Shown here in pieces: positions 26,027-35,820 of a stretch of DNA of 64,000 nucleotides. A model generated the notes under the pieces. That model worked only from the letters and a program-made list of their open reading frames with translations, ran no database searches and was not told where the DNA came from. Origin of the DNA: Loktanella sp. M215 (GTDB taxonomy: Bacteria > Pseudomonadota > Alphaproteobacteria > Rhodobacterales > Rhodobacteraceae); assembly GCF_021735925.1 (NCBI RefSeq), contig NZ_WMEA01000001.1, positions 1,394,001 through 1,458,000 on the forward strand, read 5' to 3'. The position numbers and the translations under genes were made by a program. Positions within the stretch are counted from its first letter, which is position 1. Each line of letters starts with the position of its first letter.

Positions 26027-27235
26027 TCATGAAATATGGGCGATGAGAGGCGTTGACTGACGGATGCCGGAAAATCCCAACATTTGCGGGGCCTCAATCA
26101 ACGCGATCCCCGGCGCACCTGCAATCAGAGCGGCGAGCCCCTCTTCTAATTCGATCCGGGCCAGCATTTCACCAAGGCATCGGTGTGCGCCACCACCGAA
26201 CACCAGATGCGGGCGCACATGATCCTTGCGATACAAATCAAACGCCAACGGATGTCGGATGCGAGTCTCGTCGCGCATGGCGGAAAGACTGGACAGGCCC
26301 AGCACCTGGCCGGGCGCGACAGTCATATTGCCAAAGGTGACGGGCGCGGCCGTATAGCGAGGCAGCGATCCGACCGGCGGTTCGATCCGCAACGCCTCGT
26401 CGATGGCCGGCGGGATAAGATCGGAATCGGCACATACCGCTTCCCAGAGTGCACGATCATGCAACAGACGCCCAACGGTCAGGTTGAATCCCGAACGGGT
26501 GGTATCGCTTCCGGCAAGGATCACCGTCATGACCTGATAGATCAATTCTTCTGACGCCAGCGCACGGGCGCTTTCGTCATTGACGAGCATCGACAGAAAG
26601 TCTTCGCGCGGGACCTTACGGCGCGCGTCCAGCGCTTCCGAAACGAAACCGTAGAGCGCTTCGGCAGCGGCTTCGATCTCAGCATGATGTGCGACATCAT
26701 ACGGAACCATCAGGCTGCGGCTGAGCGAATAGACTTGTGTCGCGAACCATGTGCTTTGTTCGACCGGTAGGCCCAGAACCTGTGCAATCACTTCGGCCGG
26801 CAGACGCGAAGCGCAGAGGGCGAGGAAATCGAAATCGGTGCCGCGCGGCAGATCGGCGACGATCCGGTCCGCCACCACGCGGACCTGGCCGCGTTTGCTG
26901 CGCAGGACCGGGTGTGCGAAGGTTTTGGCAAATGCACCACGGCGCCGCTTGTGATCGGGCCCGTTACTCAACAACATCGAACCTTCGAGAAAGCTGCGGC
27001 ATCGCCCCTGTGGTATGCCACAGGCGTCAGCATAGGGTGCACCTGGAAGCTGTAGCAGGCGGGGATCAGATGACAGCTTTTCCACGTCGTCACAGCGCAA
27101 CGCGGTGACGCGCATGTCATGGGTGCGCACCAAGGGTGTGTTACGACGCAGATCATCGATTTCCGATAGTGACATTTGAACCAGCTGTTCTGGCGGCATG
27201 GATGGAATGCCGTCTTTTCCAAGAGTGTGTCCCAT
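26027..27235 (-). CDS. Cytochrome P450
   Basis: A soluble bacterial P450 of 402 residues. It has the I-helix oxygen-activation motif ILAGSDTTRSG (about 230-240), the K-helix ExxR in IDEALRIEPP, the PR segment SLPRYTAAP and the haem loop FGGGAHRCLGEML with its proximal Cys near residue 350. No ferredoxin or ferredoxin reductase is next to it, so it must borrow redox partners. About 750 bp of AT-rich DNA lies upstream. The substrate is unknown; the sequence resembles CYP families that act on terpenoids or fatty acids only in general layout. Confidence 0.93.
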   Translation of the reverse strand: MGHTLGKDGIPSMPPEQLVQMSLSEIDDLRRNTPLVRTHDMRVTALRCDDVEKLSSDPRLLQLPGAPYADACGIPQGRCRSFLEGSMLLSNGPDHKRRRGAFAKTFAHPVLRSKRGQVRVVADRIVADLPRGTDFDFLALCASRLPAEVIAQVLGLPVEQSTWFATQVYSLSRSLMVPYDVAHHAEIEAAAEALYGFVSEALDARRKVPREDFLSMLVNDESARALASEELIYQVMTVILAGSDTTRSGFNLTVGRLLHDRALWEAVCADSDLIPPAIDEALRIEPPVGSLPRYTAAPVTFGNMTVAPGQVLGLSSLSAMRDETRIRHPLAFDLYRKDHVRPHLVFGGGAHRCLGEMLARIELEEGLAALIAGAPGIALIEAPQMLGFSGIRQSTPLIAHIS

Positions 27236-27994
27236 TGGGGTTTGTCTCCATTTCGATTCGAATATCTAATTTCAAGGCACGAACCGCTTAAAGGCTGATC
27301 GACTACCGAATTTTGGATATTTTCCTGATACAGATTGTAATAAACGTTAGCCGGTTAGTCGTGTAATTTAAAAAACGGGGCAGAGTTCATGGCAATGCGC
27401 CGCCTCACTGACCGAAGATCTTAAGCGATGGGATTGAGTTTACCAAAAGTCATCCAACAGGTCTCGTAAAATTTTTACCCCCAAATTCTATCAAGTTTTT
27501 GAAACGTGATGACCGGCAGTCTGATGACTTATACATCCTTATGCTAACGCTCATCGTTCGTATTCGTTAGTAGAGGCTTCGTTTGTCCCTCGAGAAAAAA
27601 TAGAGATGACATGACGATAACTAAAAATATGGAAATTATGATTTAGCCTTTCATTTTTTAATGAATTATCGCAGCAGCATGGTCGTTCGTGACCTTCAAT
27701 TCAAACAAGAAATATTATGATGTGCGGCAGCGCTCACTCCAAATGATTGGGGTAAAATTCATTGATAAAATATGGTGCCACAAAAAATGTGTTGAAGAAT
27801 TCGTGAGCGCTGCCGGTGGTTGCCGCGGCAATCCTCCCGAAACTGCCGCAGAACGTTCGATGGTAGCGACATGCAACGACCGTCACATCGATTCAGATCA
27901 ATATTGAGACGGCAGGCAGATGGTATAGTCCGTGCCCGGTCGGGTAGGCGCGTCGGGGCGCATGGCCATGCTATGCTCATTCGCATCCTCCGTC
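27236..27994. other. AT-rich intergenic region
   Basis: About 760 bp, much richer in A+T than the surroundings from 27,240 to 27,780. A 72-codon plus-strand frame (27689-27907) lacks family resemblance and spans the abrupt change to GC-rich sequence, so it was not called. The region probably holds the P450 promoter and decayed DNA. Confidence 0.55.
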
Positions 27995-28627
27995 TTACTG
28001 TGTTGGCACGACTCGCTGTGCCGGCCGCGCAGCGACGGGCACCATGAGGTGAGCGTAAGGTGTGCCTGACCACATGACATAGGGGCCGTCGGTCTGAATG
28101 GTGGTCGGAAGCCCTGCGAACGCCGCCGGGTCGGGCGCGATGACCATCATGTGGGGGCCCTCGACGACCCACTCGTTGTCGGCCGTTGGTTGGGACGCGG
28201 CGGGATCGCTGTTGCTGGCACCGCCCTCTGCCGCGTCACCGGCGAGCATGTAGGCAACGGCCACACGTTCTGCGGTGAACGGGGTGCCGCCCATCCAGGC
28301 CGCCATCCACCGCCGCCATTCGGCGTCCATGCACATTGGCCCGGCAACGCCGTCAGGGGCCGGAAAGCAGGTGTAGTCGCTTGTGCCGTCGCGCAGGATG
28401 TTGCCCGACAGATCCGAGATGGTTGCAGTGTCCCGGATATTTGCGGGGGCTGCGGTCAGCGCCTCAGCGATCATTTCGTCAGTCGTGGCGGTGGACTGGG
28501 CCATGGCGGGGGTGACCGACACGAAACAAGACAGGGCAAGTGCCGGTATGCCAGAAATGGCGCTGCGGCCGCAGCCGGTGTGACGGGACGGCTGGCCGTG
28601 AGGGTGTGATGTCATGCAGGAACGCAT
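27995..28627 (-). CDS. Exported protein of unknown function
   Basis: A 210-residue protein from ATG 28627, chosen because GGAAGGAG lies 6 bp upstream. A long signal peptide ends near SVTPAMAQS. The mature part has two Cys flanking a short loop (DYTCFPAPDGVAGPMCMD), a tryptophan-rich EWRRWMAAWMGG segment, an AVAYMLAGDA segment and the repeated motif GPHMMV / GPYVMW. I do not recognise the family. It is monocistronic, between the P450 gene and the HxlR regulator gene. Confidence 0.75.
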   Translation of the reverse strand: MRSCMTSHPHGQPSRHTGCGRSAISGIPALALSCFVSVTPAMAQSTATTDEMIAEALTAAPANIRDTATISDLSGNILRDGTSDYTCFPAPDGVAGPMCMDAEWRRWMAAWMGGTPFTAERVAVAYMLAGDAAEGGASNSDPAASQPTADNEWVVEGPHMMVIAPDPAAFAGLPTTIQTDGPYVMWSGTPYAHLMVPVAARPAQRVVPTQ

Positions 28628-28754
28628 ATCGATGCTCCTTCCAGAGATGCTCACCTGTCCGATGTGGTATGGCGAGTTGATCCAAGCATGCAGGGGCTGG
28701 CGTTAACCCGCATAGTCAGATTTCTGGACCGCCCCTCCGGCCAGATGCTTAGGT

Positions 28755-29447
28755 TCAATGAACCCGTTTCGGTTGGCGCGAAAAGGGACTGAGGCCCAGC
28801 CAGGTTTGCATCGTCCTCGCAATTCCCGGATCACCGTCGAGTTGGATCTTGTCGCGCACATCACCGACCTTCGCCAAACCCATCCAGATCGCGGTCATGG
28901 TGCGCAGATCGGTCGTGACCCACAAGTCCACTTCATACCCCGGATCGGAGGAGCACAGATCGACCTCTGCCGTGGGGGTCACCACCAGCCACCAATGGCG
29001 CCGCGCCGCCGCAAGCTCGGGGTAGGTGAAGCGCACGACGGTTCGATGTGCGGGCAAGGGCTGCGGGTCAAGGTTGCGCCGCATATCCCACATCAGCAAA
29101 GACGGATCGAGGTTCCGGAGCGTCGCCTGCGTTTCAATCCACTTCTGCCCCCACATCCCGAATGCCTCGACCACGGCCTGCAAATCCTGACCGGCCTCGG
29201 TCAGGCGATATTCCTGAACGGCAGGATCTTCAGGTGCGGGTGCCCGGACGACGATGCCGGCGCTCTCCAGTTCCTTTAGGCGTTGCGACAGCAGGCTGGG
29301 CGACATGCGCGGCACACCGCGCCGCAGGTCGTTGAACCGGGTGGAGCCTGCCACCATCTCTCGCACTACGACCATCGTCCAGCGTGTGCAAAGTGTTTCG
29401 GCCGCCATCGCGACCGGGCAGAACTGTCCGTAACTTCCGAGGGTCAT
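28755..29447 (-). CDS. HxlR-family transcriptional regulator
   Basis: About 230 residues. The N-terminal winged helix (about 8-105) has the HxlR signature Cys in QFCPVAMAAE, followed by TRWTMVVVREM and MSPSLLSQRLKELESAG. The C-terminal 110 residues form an extra domain, compatible with the SCP2-like extension found in some family members. ATG 29447 has AAAGGA at 7-8 bp. It is divergent from the flavin oxidase gene across 160 bp and is its likely regulator. Confidence 0.9.
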   Translation of the reverse strand: MTLGSYGQFCPVAMAAETLCTRWTMVVVREMVAGSTRFNDLRRGVPRMSPSLLSQRLKELESAGIVVRAPAPEDPAVQEYRLTEAGQDLQAVVEAFGMWGQKWIETQATLRNLDPSLLMWDMRRNLDPQPLPAHRTVVRFTYPELAAARRHWWLVVTPTAEVDLCSSDPGYEVDLWVTTDLRTMTAIWMGLAKVGDVRDKIQLDGDPGIARTMQTWLGLSPFSRQPKRVH

Positions 29448-29606
29448 GGCGCGCATCCTTTATAGGAAAGGCGTTTTTGCCTGGCGCAATGCTAACACAA
29501 AATGGCCCATCCCGCGAGAAGACACTGATTCAGTTTCAGGACTGGCCCCATCCATCGCGCGAGCGCAGGCTGAAGGCCCGACATCCCTCAAGCAGGAGCG
29601 CACGCC

Positions 29607-31046
29607 ATGACCCGGACCATGAAGACACTGAACGGCGGGACGACCGCCGTCCCAGAGGCAGCACTGACCGACCTTAAATCCTCGTTGCGCGGCAAGTTGA
29701 TCGGTACACGTGACACCGGTTACGACGCGTCGCGCGCCTTGTGGAACGGCATGGTGGATCGCCGCCCCGCCGTGATCATTCAGGCGCGCGACATCCATGA
29801 CATTCAGCTGGCCGTGAACTTTGCGCGGGACAATGACCTGTTGCTGGCGGTCAAGAGTGGTGGTCACCAGATCGCCGGCCACGCCGTCGCAGACGATGCC
29901 CTGCTGCTCGACCTGTCGCAGATGCGCAATATTGACGTTGATACGGACAAGGCAACCGCCCGCGTCGAGGCGGGGTGCCTGTTGTCCGATGTCGATCAGG
30001 AAACCCAGCTTTACGGTCTTGCCGTGCCGTTGGGCATCAACTCGACCACCGGGGTGGCCGGTCTGACGCTTGGTGGCGGCTTTGGCTGGCTCACTGGCAA
30101 GCACGGCCTGACCATCGACAACCTGCTTTCTGCCGAAGTCGTCTGCGCCGATGGCGTCGTGCGCATTGCCAGCAGGACGCAGAACGCGGACCTGTTTTGG
30201 GCCATTCGCGGCGGCGGGGGGAATTTCGGCGTCGTGGCGTCTTTCGCGTTCACGCTGCACCCGGTCGGGCCAGAGGTTCTCTCGGGCCTGATCGTTCACC
30301 CGATCGCGGATGCACGGCACCTGCTGCAAACGTATCGCAGCCTGTGCATGATCGCGCCGAATGAGTTGACCGTCTGGGCGGTCATGCGGCAGGCTCCACC
30401 ACTCCCCTTCATCCCAGAGGCGTGGCACGGCACGGAAGTCCTGATCTTTGCGGCGTGCTATGCTGGCGACATGCGGGAGGGTCAGGAGGCGCTGCGTCAG
30501 CTGCGTGAGCTCGGCAACCCAATTGCCGATGTCATAGGTCCGCACAGTTACACGGACTGGCAACAGGCCTTCGATCCGCTGCTGACGCCCGGCGCGCGCA
30601 ATTACTGGAAGAGCAATGACTTCCTTCAGCTGACGGACGAGGTCATCGACAGCATCCTGGCGGCGGTCGGAACGCTGCCCGATCCGCAGTCAGAGGTCTT
30701 CATCGCCCATCTTGGCGGGGCCATGACCCGTGTTGATCCAGCCTCGACACCGTTTCCCCAACGCAACCGGCACTTCGTCATGAACGTCCACACGCGCTGG
30801 ACTGACACGTCGCGCGATGAATCGTGCATTGCCTGGGCGCGCAAGCTCTATGATCAGACGGCAACTCACGGGGCTGGCAGCGTCTACGTGAATTTCATGC
30901 CCTCCGACGACGACGGTCGCATACCCGAAGCCTATGGCTCCAACATCGACCGGCTGCGGCAGATCAAGGCGAAATACGATCCGAAGAATCTCTTCCGCCT
31001 GAACCATAATATCATGGTGGAAAATATGGTGGACACGTTGAACTGA
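29607..31046 (+). CDS. FAD-linked oxidase, berberine-bridge-enzyme type
   Basis: A 479-residue flavoprotein of the PP2055/VAO group. The N-terminal FAD domain has VKSGGHQIAGHAV, whose His is the usual covalent FAD attachment, then LGGGFGWLTGKHGLTIDNL. The Cys for a second covalent link seen in plant enzymes is absent at that loop. The C-terminal BBE domain ends with KYDPKNLFRLNHNI. AGGAG precedes the ATG. No signal peptide was seen. Substrates of bacterial members include sugars and secondary metabolites; here it is unknown. Confidence 0.9.
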   Translation: MTRTMKTLNGGTTAVPEAALTDLKSSLRGKLIGTRDTGYDASRALWNGMVDRRPAVIIQARDIHDIQLAVNFARDNDLLLAVKSGGHQIAGHAVADDALLLDLSQMRNIDVDTDKATARVEAGCLLSDVDQETQLYGLAVPLGINSTTGVAGLTLGGGFGWLTGKHGLTIDNLLSAEVVCADGVVRIASRTQNADLFWAIRGGGGNFGVVASFAFTLHPVGPEVLSGLIVHPIADARHLLQTYRSLCMIAPNELTVWAVMRQAPPLPFIPEAWHGTEVLIFAACYAGDMREGQEALRQLRELGNPIADVIGPHSYTDWQQAFDPLLTPGARNYWKSNDFLQLTDEVIDSILAAVGTLPDPQSEVFIAHLGGAMTRVDPASTPFPQRNRHFVMNVHTRWTDTSRDESCIAWARKLYDQTATHGAGSVYVNFMPSDDDGRIPEAYGSNIDRLRQIKAKYDPKNLFRLNHNIMVENMVDTLN

Positions 31047-31249
31047 TCTTCGCGGACTCGATGTCGATCACAATTGCAATCAATTGGTTTTGCAACCGCA
31101 GGTGGCGCCGGCGAATTATATCGCCGATAGCTGCTCTACAAGAAATCGATATGACCTGTGACTAAATTAGCCTATGGGAAATAGTCTTTTATTAAAAATC
31201 GCAAATCACACTCTTCAACTCATGGAGTCGAGAGCCAACTCAGAAGCAA

Positions 31250-31750
31250 TTATCGTTGAACGGTCAAAACGGGACATGTCGCGTGGGAAATCAGTTTCTG
31301 CGCGACACGTCCGAGCAGTGAGCAATGCAACGTTCCCAGCCCATGGCGTCCTGCAATAATCAGATCCACGGCTTCGTTTCGGGCATAAGCGAGGATCGCT
31401 TCAGCAGGCATACCGCTGAGCAGCCGTGTCGAGACGCAGCGCAACCTGCGGCTTCAACGATACCGGTTGCACGGGCAAATCGTCATCGGCTCGGTGTCAA
31501 ACAGTCGCTTCATCTACAGAGAGAAATGAGTGAAATCGGACATGCCAGAAGTCGCACAACTCTGGAGTTCAAGGATGTGGAGAACCTGAAGATCAGACGA
31601 AAAATTCGTCGCCAGAGTGGCGGCAGCGCGAAGAGTTGTTTCAGCGTCTTCAGAACCATCGAAACATCCCAAAATACTAGGGAACACTGATTTGCTATCT
31701 CCCGAGGGTTCCCGCTTTCTACTCAAACGCTCTGACGTAATCACTAACAT
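31250..31750 (-). pseudogene. Disrupted universal stress protein (UspA) gene
   Basis: Two pieces of one UspA protein lie in order in different frames. The upstream piece (31750-31514) has SILGCFDGSEDAETTLRAAA and LQVLHILEL. The downstream piece (31444-31250) has GMPAEAILAYARNEAVDLII, AGRHGLGTL and the end HATCPVLTVQR. Between them the third frame reads VSLKPQVALRLDTAAQ, so at least two frameshifts separate the halves. The nucleotide-binding region is therefore broken. The 200 bp before 31250 and 250 bp after 31750 hold nothing recognisable. Confidence 0.8.
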
Positions 31751-31999
31751 GTATCAGAATCCTTCGTGACAGGTTGGATTTTTTGCACATGCTCAATGCT
31801 GCGGAATGGCATTCAGTAAGAAGGGCTCGAACCGGACCTTCGCCGCTCACGGAGTTAATTTCCATTGAGCGGACAAAGCTGCTTTCCGACCTCATTGGTC
31901 GAGTGTCCGCTTTAAATCTCAGACACAGTAAAAACTCTCAAGTCAACGTCTAGGATAAATGATCGCTTGGTTCGCTGTGAGTGCGTGATCCACCTGTCG

Positions 32000-32266
32000 T
32001 CAATCTGGGCTGCCATAGGGGAAGAGCTTGGTAAGGGCCGCACATAAAACACCAACGCCCATCAGGGCAGCAGCCGTCATAAACCGACCGTAATTCTGTT
32101 CTGAATAATGCAAATACCACTGTAGAGTGCGCTTACCTTCGCTCGAAATGACAGGGTCTGGGGCTCCAAAAATGAGGATGTATAGCCCTGACGTTATGCC
32201 TACGGCCAAGGGCACGACCACCCAGAAATTGACTTCGGAAGGCGTCAGTCTTTGAAAACCAAACAT
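32000..32266 (-). CDS. Small membrane protein, unknown function
   Basis: 88 residues from ATG 32266, which follows AAGGAACGG; the open frame extends further to 32347 without a better start. There are two hydrophobic segments (about 15-35 and 64-82). The middle reads LHYSEQNYGRFMTAAALMGV, which resembles LPQNYSQFITIAALCV in the next gene. Both proteins also begin with a SE-containing segment before the first helix, so they look like diverged copies. Family not recognised. Confidence 0.6.
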   Translation of the reverse strand: MFGFQRLTPSEVNFWVVVPLAVGITSGLYILIFGAPDPVISSEGKRTLQWYLHYSEQNYGRFMTAAALMGVGVLCAALTKLFPYGSPD

Positions 32267-32541
32267 AAATTCCGTTCCTTCATTTGCGATAGAAAATCTC
32301 TGGGACCACCAAACCCTACTGGATGCCGCTAAGTTTTCCCAGTCCAACTTTAATTAAGCGCACGCCCAATCCCAAATTCATATCGTGATCACCGATCCAA
32401 AAGAGTTCTGTGCCATGCTGGGCCCATCCACAGATGACATACATAGGTCTTGCGGCATCATGCAGTTTGGGCTTTCTACCAGCGTTCGCTGCAAGCGGTT
32501 CGAACGGCAAAGGTCTGTTTTATAGATAAGAGCTTGTGTAT

Positions 32542-32940
32542 CTAGTCGAAAATACTGTCGAGATTTCCGATAATACTGATGAGCAAGGCCACGCCGCAAA
32601 TCAGGATCGCCAACCAGAACATATATTGCATCATAAATGATGAAACGCCGAAAATAACAGCCATATATGAAAGCAGGTGTGGTTCGTTTCGATAAATTCC
32701 AATGGCGCCAAGCACGACCGCGACAGCCGCCACACACAGCGCAGCAATTGTGATGAACTGACTATAATTTTGGGGCAGCGGAGTGGGCTCTGGGGCTGGT
32801 TCCCCCGCCAATACACGTGCGGCTGATTGCTTTATATCTGCAGCAATCTCGCCTATGATCGAACTGGAACTCTTCTCTTGCGGCTCAAAAAACACAGAAA
32901 TTTGGATCAGAATAACGACGAGACTTGCAATACCCAGCAT
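32542..32940 (-). CDS. Small membrane protein, possible N-terminal frameshift
   Basis: 132 residues with four predicted helices and a proline-rich loop (EPAPEPTPLPQ). The helix after it resembles that of the 32000-32266 product. ATG 32940 lies inside a hydrophobic stretch and has no ribosome site. The frame upstream reads PTSEIWIAGF, and another frame from ATG 32990 gives MEQSIEVRP, so a single frameshift near 32,970 would restore a full N-terminus. Treat as intact only with caution. Function unknown. Confidence 0.5.
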   Translation of the reverse strand: MLGIASLVVILIQISVFFEPQEKSSSSIIGEIAADIKQSAARVLAGEPAPEPTPLPQNYSQFITIAALCVAAVAVVLGAIGIYRNEPHLLSYMAVIFGVSSFMMQYMFWLAILICGVALLISIIGNLDSIFD

Positions 32941-33239
32941 GAACCCAGCAATCCAAATTTCGCTGGTCGGACTTCAATACTCTGTTCCATCGCACTTCGC
33001 CTCAGACGTCTCTGTGAATTATGATAAATGACGGAAACGGCAAAATTGTGACATCTGCACCGCAGACTATAACTCCGCCAGATTCCAGAGCTTCTTCTTC
33101 ATCAAACGGAAAAGCCGCCATTGGTAATGAACGCAGCATTTTGCACATTGGGCTCGAACCTGCCGTTTGCCGCCGCCAGCGGCAAGGTCCGGTGACCGGA
33201 ATTTGCAGACATATGGTCGATCCGAGAGTTTTGACTGCC

Positions 33240-33731
33240 TTAAAACGGATCGACGATCCCATCCGCTTCCAAGCCCTGGCTGTTTTCGGTGACGGTCCCA
33301 TCCTTGTTAAGGAAGTAGCTCACGGCAGCGGACTCTTTCGGGCCGGGCATGACCAGCATCAATCCTTTGGCGGTGCGCAGGACTTCGCCTCGGTCAGAGC
33401 AGCTGCCGAACTGCGGCGCTGCGCGCAGTCCGCTGTCGTCGAGCGTGCCCCAGATATAGTATCCAGCGCAGGCGTGTTCGCCTGTTGCCAGAAAGATCAG
33501 GAAGGAATTACCCGACAGCGCTTCGACCTCTGGAAAATAGGCGCTTTGGAATGTCAGCGTGTCCACATCGGTGGCGAGTGTCAGATCATCGTTCGCAAAC
33601 GTCCGCGTCATGAGCACAGAGCCAAGCGGCAGTCGTATTTCGGTGGAATCGTCGGCAAAGGCCGGACCACCAACCAGAGATCCCGTCAGCGCAAGACAGG
33701 ACATGGCAATGCAGATACAGGTTTTTCGCAT
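33240..33731 (-). CDS. Exported protein of unknown function
   Basis: 163 residues from ATG 33731, 9 bp after GAGAAG; an ATG at 33740 overlaps that site. The signal peptide is MRKTCICIAMSCLALTG with cleavage after GPAFA. The mature domain contains SAYFPEVEALSGNSFLIFLA and a likely disulfide pair in HACAGYYIWG and FGSCSDRG. I do not recognise the family. It is divergent from the exchanger gene. Confidence 0.7.
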   Translation of the reverse strand: MRKTCICIAMSCLALTGSLVGGPAFADDSTEIRLPLGSVLMTRTFANDDLTLATDVDTLTFQSAYFPEVEALSGNSFLIFLATGEHACAGYYIWGTLDDSGLRAAPQFGSCSDRGEVLRTAKGLMLVMPGPKESAAVSYFLNKDGTVTENSQGLEADGIVDPF

Positions 33732-33948
33732 CGGGTTCATCTTCTCATGATGTTCCGCTGTCAGATAGGGCGGCACGCAATGACGTGCACCGATGAGTAA
33801 CACCTTTTTTTCGGGAATTGGCAGCCCGGCGGATCGGGGGCGTGCATTACTGTCGCGGCAAGAAATCTTTCGCAAATGCTCTTGGGTCACGCGAGTGTCA
33901 CGCCTATTTCGGCGAGGGGCGGACGAACTGCCTGCGAGGGTTGTTTCG

Positions 33949-34866
33949 TTGGATTACATCTATGTTTTGGCTGGCCTGATCGGCCTGTTTTTCGGTGGCG
34001 AGGCGCTGGTGCGCGGCAGCGTCGGGATTGCCCGGCGCATGGCAATCCCGCCACTGCTGATCGGCCTGACGGTCGTAGGTTTCGGGACCTCGACGCCAGA
34101 GCTTCTGGTCTCGGTTCAGGCGGCATTGCGCGGTGTGCCAGACATCGCGGTGGGCAACATCGTCGGATCGAATATCGCCAACATCCTGCTGATCGTCGGC
34201 CTGACCAGTCTGGTCTGGCCGATCCGAGTCTCTGGCGCGACGCTCCGGCGCGATACGGCCGTCATGGTCGCGGCGGCGATCGTCTTGGTCCCGATCTTTG
34301 CAACCGGCGAAATCGGGCGGCTGGCGGGTGGGTTGCTGGTGCTTGCCTTGGCGGGCTACCTGACTTGGGCTTACCTGCAACCCGGCGATGCCGCTGATGA
34401 CGACGCTGACACGTCTGTGCCGTCCTCCGTGCTTGTCTCTGCGCTCTGGGTCCTTGGTGGTCTGGTCGTCTTGATGTTTGGCGCACGTTTTCTGGTCGAT
34501 GGATCGGTGTCCATCGCCCGCGGCTTTGGCGTGTCCGAAGCGTTCATCGGCCTGACGATCGTCGCGGTGGGCACATCACTGCCCGAACTGGCCACATCCA
34601 TCATTGCGGCTTTCAGGCGCCAGTCGGAAATCGCAATCGGCAACATCGTCGGGTCCAACATCTTCAACGTGCTGGGCATTCTGGGCGTCACGGCCTTGAT
34701 CAAGCCTGTGCCCGTTGCCGGCAGGTTCATGACCTTCGACCTGCCGATCATGATTGCAGCATCATTGGCACTGACGGCATTGCTTTTGACGCGTCCGGTC
34801 ATCGGCAGGGTCATCGGCGTCGTCGTCCTGGTCGCTTACGTGGCCTACGTATGGCTCGCTCAGTAA
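33949..34866 (+). CDS. Calcium/sodium exchanger (CaCA family, YrbG-like)
   Basis: A 305-residue antiporter with about ten membrane helices in two inverted repeats. The alpha-repeats are GFGTSTPELLVSVQAALRG with GNIVGSNIANILLIVGL, and AVGTSLPELATSIIAAFRR with GNIVGSNIFNVLGILG. The start is taken as TTG 33949, 8 bp after GAGGG, because the protein then begins directly at the first helix. The open frame extends to 33793 without conserved sequence. Confidence 0.9.
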   Translation: MDYIYVLAGLIGLFFGGEALVRGSVGIARRMAIPPLLIGLTVVGFGTSTPELLVSVQAALRGVPDIAVGNIVGSNIANILLIVGLTSLVWPIRVSGATLRRDTAVMVAAAIVLVPIFATGEIGRLAGGLLVLALAGYLTWAYLQPGDAADDDADTSVPSSVLVSALWVLGGLVVLMFGARFLVDGSVSIARGFGVSEAFIGLTIVAVGTSLPELATSIIAAFRRQSEIAIGNIVGSNIFNVLGILGVTALIKPVPVAGRFMTFDLPIMIAASLALTALLLTRPVIGRVIGVVVLVAYVAYVWLAQ

Positions 34867-35433
34867 CAAAGGGCTCCTTCCTGCCGTTCGCTGCAGTCGG
34901 CACCTAGGTCCGGCTCGCGGACATAACGACAAAATTGATGTTGTTTTCCAAATTTCGCTATGCCCAACCTTGCTCATCCGCCAAGGCCTCTTGCATTTGG
35001 CCTGACCTTACTCATGAGGGCGATTTTTCCGCACATCGCAGCCATAAACAACTTGCCTCGCCAGAGGTTGCATGCGGTTGACGTGACCCTTTCGGTTGGG
35101 TCTGTCTGATCTTATGTGACGATCCAGATATCTCATGGCCACAAACAGCGGCGTTCGTGATCCGTGAGCCCGTCGTCATTTTCGGAGTGCCGCGATCCCA
35201 TGCACGCCGTGGCACGCGGCACTTGCCACGGTCATGACACCGCCTTTCTTGTTCTGCGGAAGTGGCCTGCATTCACACCCGGCGGATCAACGTTCAAATC
35301 GTCGGCCACGCCAGCGGAGCAAGTGCACTACGATTCTCCAAGCATCATCGCGGGCACGAGACCTCAAATTCCGGCCATGCGCGTCCTGTCACCAAAGAAT
35401 TTGTCGAAACACGACCGTTCCGCACTGCGCGGA
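34867..35433. other. Non-coding stretch
   Basis: About 570 bp with no supportable gene on either strand. Short frames exist but lack ribosome sites and family resemblance. No terminator with a U tract was found after the exchanger gene. Confidence 0.5.
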
Positions 35434-35820
35434 TTATCGGTTCAAGAATTGCAAGCCGGCCCCGATACCTGCAAGAATCCAGATGGCAACGATGACGACC
35501 GCGGCGAGGATGCTTCGCGGCCGTTCAGACATAATGTCGGCGCGTTCCCGAAACTCGATCATCAACGCATCTGGGATAAGTCGCACGGCGAGCATAAGAC
35601 CAAGTGGCACGATCAGCAGGTCATCCAGATATCCAAGGACGGGAATGAAATCCGGTATCAAGTCGATCGGGCTAATGGCATAAGCCGTAATGATCCCACC
35701 CACCACCTTGGCAGCGACCGGGGTTCTGGGGTCACGCGCAGTGATCCAGACCGCGAAGATTTCGCGTTTCAGCTATCGCGCCCATCGTTTGATGCCATCA
35801 ATCCAACCCACCACATTCAC
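35434..35820 (-). pseudogene. DUF1232 (YkvA-like) gene with in-frame amber stop
   Basis: The reading frame from GTG 35820 gives WIDGIKRWAR, then TAG at 35773-35775, then LKREIFAVWITARDPRTPVA and the core AYAISPIDLIPDFIPVLGYL of the DUF1232 family, ending in one C-terminal helix. Homology continues in the same frame across the stop, so a single substitution (for example CAG to TAG) explains it. Internal restart at GTG 35706 would lose the N-terminal third. DUF1232 proteins are small membrane-associated proteins of unknown role. Confidence 0.75.

Noticed and set aside
27689..27907. A 72-codon plus-strand frame
   Set aside because: No ribosome site, no family resemblance, and it spans a composition break.
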